Source: Candidatus Falkowiibacteriota bacterium (GTDB lineage Bacteria > Patescibacteriota > Patescibacteriia > Patescibacteriales > GWC2-42-12). From it: a stretch of 16,750 nt of DNA. Under the pieces are notes generated by a model. The model saw only the letters and a list, made by a program, of their open reading frames with translations. It was not told the origin of the DNA and did not search any database. This document shows, piece after piece, positions 14,350-16,750 of the stretch; position 1 is the first letter of the stretch; the number at the start of each line of letters is the position of its first letter. Both the position numbers and the translations under genes were made by a program. Location: NCBI GenBank assembly GCA_016208065.1, contig JACQYU010000012.1, positions 1 through 16,750 on the forward strand, given 5' to 3'.

Positions 14350-14888
14350 TTGCTGCCGCGGACCATAAGGATTGCCTGATGGTAATAAGCGTAATACTTT
14401 TCCGCTAAAAGCTTATGAATGCCGTAAATAGACAAAGGATTGGTTGGATGGCTTTCCTTAACCGGTTTAGTTAATATTTTTCCGTAAACCATCCGGGATG
14501 AAGAAAATAAAATTTTAGCCTTTGGGTTATAGCGGCGCATGGCTTCCAGAACGTTTAAATGCCCGATCGCGTTAATATCCAAATCCAAAAAAGGCAGATC
14601 TTTGGAATCAAGATAGCTTACTTGAGCGGCTAAATTAAAAATAATATCTTTATTTTTTACTAATTTAACAACCAGTTTTTTATCGCGGATATCCCCTTTG
14701 ATAAAAACTATTTTATCTTTTATATCGTGCAAATCAAACATATTGCCGCCGTAAAGGGATAGCATGGCGTCTAAAACCGTTACCTTGGCGCCGAGCTTTA
14801 CTAGGGCGATAGCCAATGAACTGCCGATAAAGCCGGCGCCGCCGGTTATTAAAACTTTTTTATTTTTAAGCTTTGAAAAATTATTCAT
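14346..14888 (-). pseudogene. N-terminal part of a frameshifted NAD-dependent epimerase/dehydratase (extended SDR)
   Basis: Residues 1-171 form the NAD-binding domain of an extended SDR acting on a nucleotide sugar. GGAGFIG (16-22) is the dinucleotide motif, D40 ends strand 2, D66 lies in KGDIRD, NLAAQVS is at 85-91, the catalytic serine region is FSSSRMVYG (128-136) and the catalytic pair is Y155-x3-K159 in YGIHK. After AYYHQ (171) the frame is lost and stops at TGA (14346-14348). The conserved NPYGPRQQ continues in the next frame from 14373, only two bases after Q171. About 12 residues that normally separate these points are missing, so a deletion of about 34 bases (3n+1) broke the gene. 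It overlaps the preceding GT4 by ATGA, so it was part of that operon. GalE/Gmd-like or other sugar specificity is not resolved. Confidence 0.75.
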
Positions 14889-16000
14889 TTATTTTTTATT
14901 AAAGTAAATAAAATATCCTCAATTTTCTTAATGTTATCCTCAATAGAAAAAAATTCTGATTTTTTTTGGGCCGCGCGTCCGAGTTTTTCCCTTAAATAGC
15001 TATTTTCGATTAACCGCCCTAAAGCGCTAGCTAAATTTTCAACATCGCGGGGCGCGGCTAAAAGACCGCTAATTTCATTTTCCACGACTTCTTCCGTTCC
15101 GCTAACCCGCGTGGCGACTATCGGACAGCCGGCATTCATAGCCTGAACCAAGGCGATTGACAGTCCTTCCCAAAGCGAAGATAAAACAAAAATATCGCTA
15201 ATAGCTAAAATTTCTTCCATATCGGCCAAGCCCTTAAGATAAACCGCGTTTTCCAGACAATAGCTTTTGATTTGTCCTTTAAGCTCCTCCTCCAATTCGC
15301 CTTGGCCGTAAATTAAAAAAATAATTTTTTGTTGCCGATTTTTAACAATTTCTTTAGCGGCTTCAATAAGATATTTGTGCCCTTTTTGTTTTGTTAGCCG
15401 GCCGGCGGTTACTATATAAATAGCTTCCTTGGGTAAATTATTCTTGGCTAAAACCGCTTGCCGATTCAGGCGGACATTATGAAAATTTAATTTGGCTGAA
15501 TTATAATTAACAACAAATTTATTCAAAGGAATTTTTTCTTGCGCCGAAGTAAATTTTTTTACTTCGCCGGAGCCGACTATAATCTTATTCGTAAAATACG
15601 CTAAAAAATAATCGGCTAGCTTCTGCCATAATTTTTTATTTTCATAAATACTATGCTCGTAAGATAAAATAATTTTTATTCCGGCAAAAATCGCGGCGAT
15701 TCTAACTATTAAATTGGTGTCAAATAAATTGGTAATTACCGCCTCAAATTTTTCTTGCTTTAACAATTTAAACAGTTTAAAAAAAGAATTAATATCAAAA
15801 ATATTTTTAAAGTTTAACTGAAAAAAATTTTCGGACGGCAATAATAGCTTATTCAACAAATTAGTTTCCGGGTTAGGGTATAAGGTTAGCAGATATGGCG
15901 TAAATTTTTTCCAGTTAACAGCGTTAACTTGCTCAATAACCATATTCTGAGCGCCGCCCACGCCTAAACTATTAATCGCAAATAAAACTTTAATACTCAT
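14885..16000 (-). CDS. GT4 family glycosyltransferase
   Basis: This 371-residue GT-B enzyme opens with the canonical VLFAINSLGVGGAQNMVIEQ, in which GGAQ (15-18) forms the acceptor-side loop. It has SYEHS (113-117) in the N-terminal lobe and a donor lobe with VTAGRLTKQKGHKYLIEAA (197-215), FLIYGQGELEEEL (228-240) and VYLKGL (253-258). The E-x7-E pair is half kept: E278 in SLWEGLSIALVQAMNAG is present, but the second position is Q286, a substitution found in a number of GT4 proteins of this type. It is probably active. It is the first gene after a near-consensus promoter and overlaps the broken epimerase by four bases, so it heads an operon. The ATG lies about 5 bases after the predicted transcription start, and there is no Shine-Dalgarno sequence. 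Confidence 0.92.
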   Translation of the reverse strand: MSIKVLFAINSLGVGGAQNMVIEQVNAVNWKKFTPYLLTLYPNPETNLLNKLLLPSENFFQLNFKNIFDINSFFKLFKLLKQEKFEAVITNLFDTNLIVRIAAIFAGIKIILSYEHSIYENKKLWQKLADYFLAYFTNKIIVGSGEVKKFTSAQEKIPLNKFVVNYNSAKLNFHNVRLNRQAVLAKNNLPKEAIYIVTAGRLTKQKGHKYLIEAAKEIVKNRQQKIIFLIYGQGELEEELKGQIKSYCLENAVYLKGLADMEEILAISDIFVLSSLWEGLSIALVQAMNAGCPIVATRVSGTEEVVENEISGLLAAPRDVENLASALGRLIENSYLREKLGRAAQKKSEFFSIEDNIKKIEDILFTLIKNK

Positions 16001-16011
16001 ATTGTTCGTTA

Positions 16012-16041
16012 ATTATAGTTATTTCGGCTTATAAATGTCAA
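16012..16041 (-). promoter_or_regulatory. Consensus sigma70-type promoter of the GT4-epimerase operon
   Basis: TTGACA (16041-16036), an 18-base spacer, then TATAAT (16017-16012), both perfect matches to consensus. The predicted start site is near 16005, leaving about 5 bases before the ATG at 16000, so the message is close to leaderless. It lies in the 49-base gap after the membrane protein ending at 16050. Confidence 0.85.
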
Positions 16042-16049
16042 CGGCGAGC

Positions 16050-16750
16050 CTAATCCATTTTATAGATATAAATTGTCGGGCCGCTTTGCCTTATTTTAAA
16101 TAATAAATTATAAATAGGATTGGTTATGTTGGCTAAATTCATGCTGAAATTATTTTCATCCGCCCCTTCGGGAAATTTTTTATATAAAGCCGCTTTTTGC
16201 TTAAATTTTAAATCATTTAATCTGGCCTGCTTTTCTTCAAAATCAATTTTATTCCAAAAACTAACGATTAAATAATCATATTTTTTTTTCATCAATTCTT
16301 CGGGTATAACATCATAATATGAACAATAAAGTATATAGTAATTTGGCTTTGGATAATTAATTTCTTCCATTAATGATAAATAAACTCTTTTTTTATTAAA
16401 CTGGGAAGAAAAATTTTTAATGTCGTTAATCGCCTGCTTGTTTTCGTTTAATTCCAAAGGAATGTCAAAATTTATTATTTTACTTCCCGAAGGGATATTA
16501 TCATAGATCCACTCTCTAGCCATCATGGTCGTGCTAGGTTGAGCTAAACGATAAATCCACATTAACGATGGTATAAAATTTAAAATTAAAATTAAAACAA
16601 TTATTGCCAAAGCGGCTGGCTTATTTATCTTTACATATAAATTATAAATGCCATAACCTGCAATTAAGCAAAGAAAAGGAATTATCGGTAAAATATAATA
16701 AGGTATAAGTCCGGCAAAACTTACGCCGACATAATAAGCTAAAATAAAAG
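16050..16750 (-). CDS. GT39/ArnT-like membrane glycosyltransferase, C-terminal part (cut by window edge)
   Basis: The frame is open from the window end to a stop at 16050 (233 complete codons), so the start lies outside. An apparent TTG start at 16610 is internal. The visible part begins with FILAYYVGVSFAGLIPYYILPIIPFL; Y-x-L-P-x-x-P-F-L is the conserved last-spans motif of GT39 and ArnT-like glycosyltransferases. Another span follows (ALAIIVLILILNFIPSLMWI), and then a soluble domain outside the membrane with REWIYDNIPSGSKIINFD, where D/E-x-I-P-x-G-S marks the start of the C-terminal domain. Such enzymes use polyprenyl-phosphate sugars on the outer face of the membrane; the GT2 at 10349-11077 could supply such a donor. 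The catalytic first loop is not visible. The next gene has its own promoter. Confidence 0.75.
   Translation of the reverse strand, partial: FILAYYVGVSFAGLIPYYILPIIPFLCLIAGYGIYNLYVKINKPAALAIIVLILILNFIPSLMWIYRLAQPSTTMMAREWIYDNIPSGSKIINFDIPLELNENKQAINDIKNFSSQFNKKRVYLSLMEEINYPKPNYYILYCSYYDVIPEELMKKKYDYLIVSFWNKIDFEEKQARLNDLKFKQKAALYKKFPEGADENNFSMNLANITNPIYNLLFKIRQSGPTIYIYKMD

Noticed and set aside
16050..16610. A separate 186-residue gene starting at TTG 16610
   Set aside because: The frame stays open to the window edge and the upstream translation contains the GT39-like Y-x-L-P-x-x-P-F-L membrane motif, so the TTG is internal.

Overview
The window is an AT-rich, densely packed stretch of bacterial chromosome. 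Every supported gene is read from the minus strand, so gene order runs from high to low coordinates. Nearly all genes fit the synthesis, modification or export of a cell-surface polysaccharide: four GT4 glycosyltransferases, a GT2 glycosyltransferase, two multi-spanning GT-C/GT39-like membrane proteins, GDP-mannose 4,6-dehydratase, a DegT-type aminotransferase, an NAD-dependent epimerase, a C-methyltransferase, two further methyltransferase genes (one reduced to a remnant), a cupin protein and an ABC exporter subunit. Base composition, protein style, A/T-rich start contexts almost without Shine-Dalgarno sequences, and the mix of families suggest a Patescibacteria/CPR bacterium. That placement is inference; no rRNA or other marker gene is present.

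Layout, in transcription order: a GT39-like membrane protein (3' part, 16750-16050); a near-consensus promoter (16041-16012); GT4 (16000-14885); a broken SDR epimerase (14888-13933); a methyltransferase remnant (13891-13409); GT4 (13402-12254); GT4 (12244-11144); a possible promoter; GT2 (11077-10349); a 5'-truncated DegT aminotransferase (10280-9258); a methyltransferase (9235-8636); a GT-C-like membrane protein split by a frameshift (8627-6941); a zinc-motif C-methyltransferase (6882-5665); an HD-domain protein split by an in-frame TAA (5639-4821); an aldo/keto reductase (4813-4004); gmd (3898-2822) and a cupin (2820-2425); a 100-bp imperfect palindrome (2417-2318); GT4 (2267-1086); a hairpin terminator (1033-997); a doubled promoter (982-943); a small excisionase-type HTH protein (936-688); and the 5' part of an ABC exporter gene (675-1), which runs off the window.

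A working model is that gmd makes GDP-4-keto-6-deoxymannose. Tailoring enzymes (aminotransferase, C-methyltransferase, reductases) could act on this or another nucleotide sugar. The GT4/GT2 enzymes would assemble a glycan on a lipid carrier, the GT-C proteins would act on the outer face of the membrane, and the ABC exporter could flip the product. No dedicated GDP-4-keto-6-deoxymannose reductase is visible here.

The most striking property is the number of damaged genes in one cluster. Five loci between 4.8 and 14.9 kb carry a nonsense codon, a frameshift, a frame-breaking deletion, a large in-frame deletion or a missing N-terminus, while their neighbours look intact. This could be real decay of a variable surface-glycan locus or errors in a metagenomic consensus; the sequence alone cannot decide. 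Other points of interest are the palindromic element at 2318-2417 and the two overlapping promoters offset by exactly 10 bp in front of the HTH gene. No CRISPR array, tRNA, rRNA or recognisable transposase gene was found. No intergenic gap exceeds 300 bases; the longest is 2268-2424.
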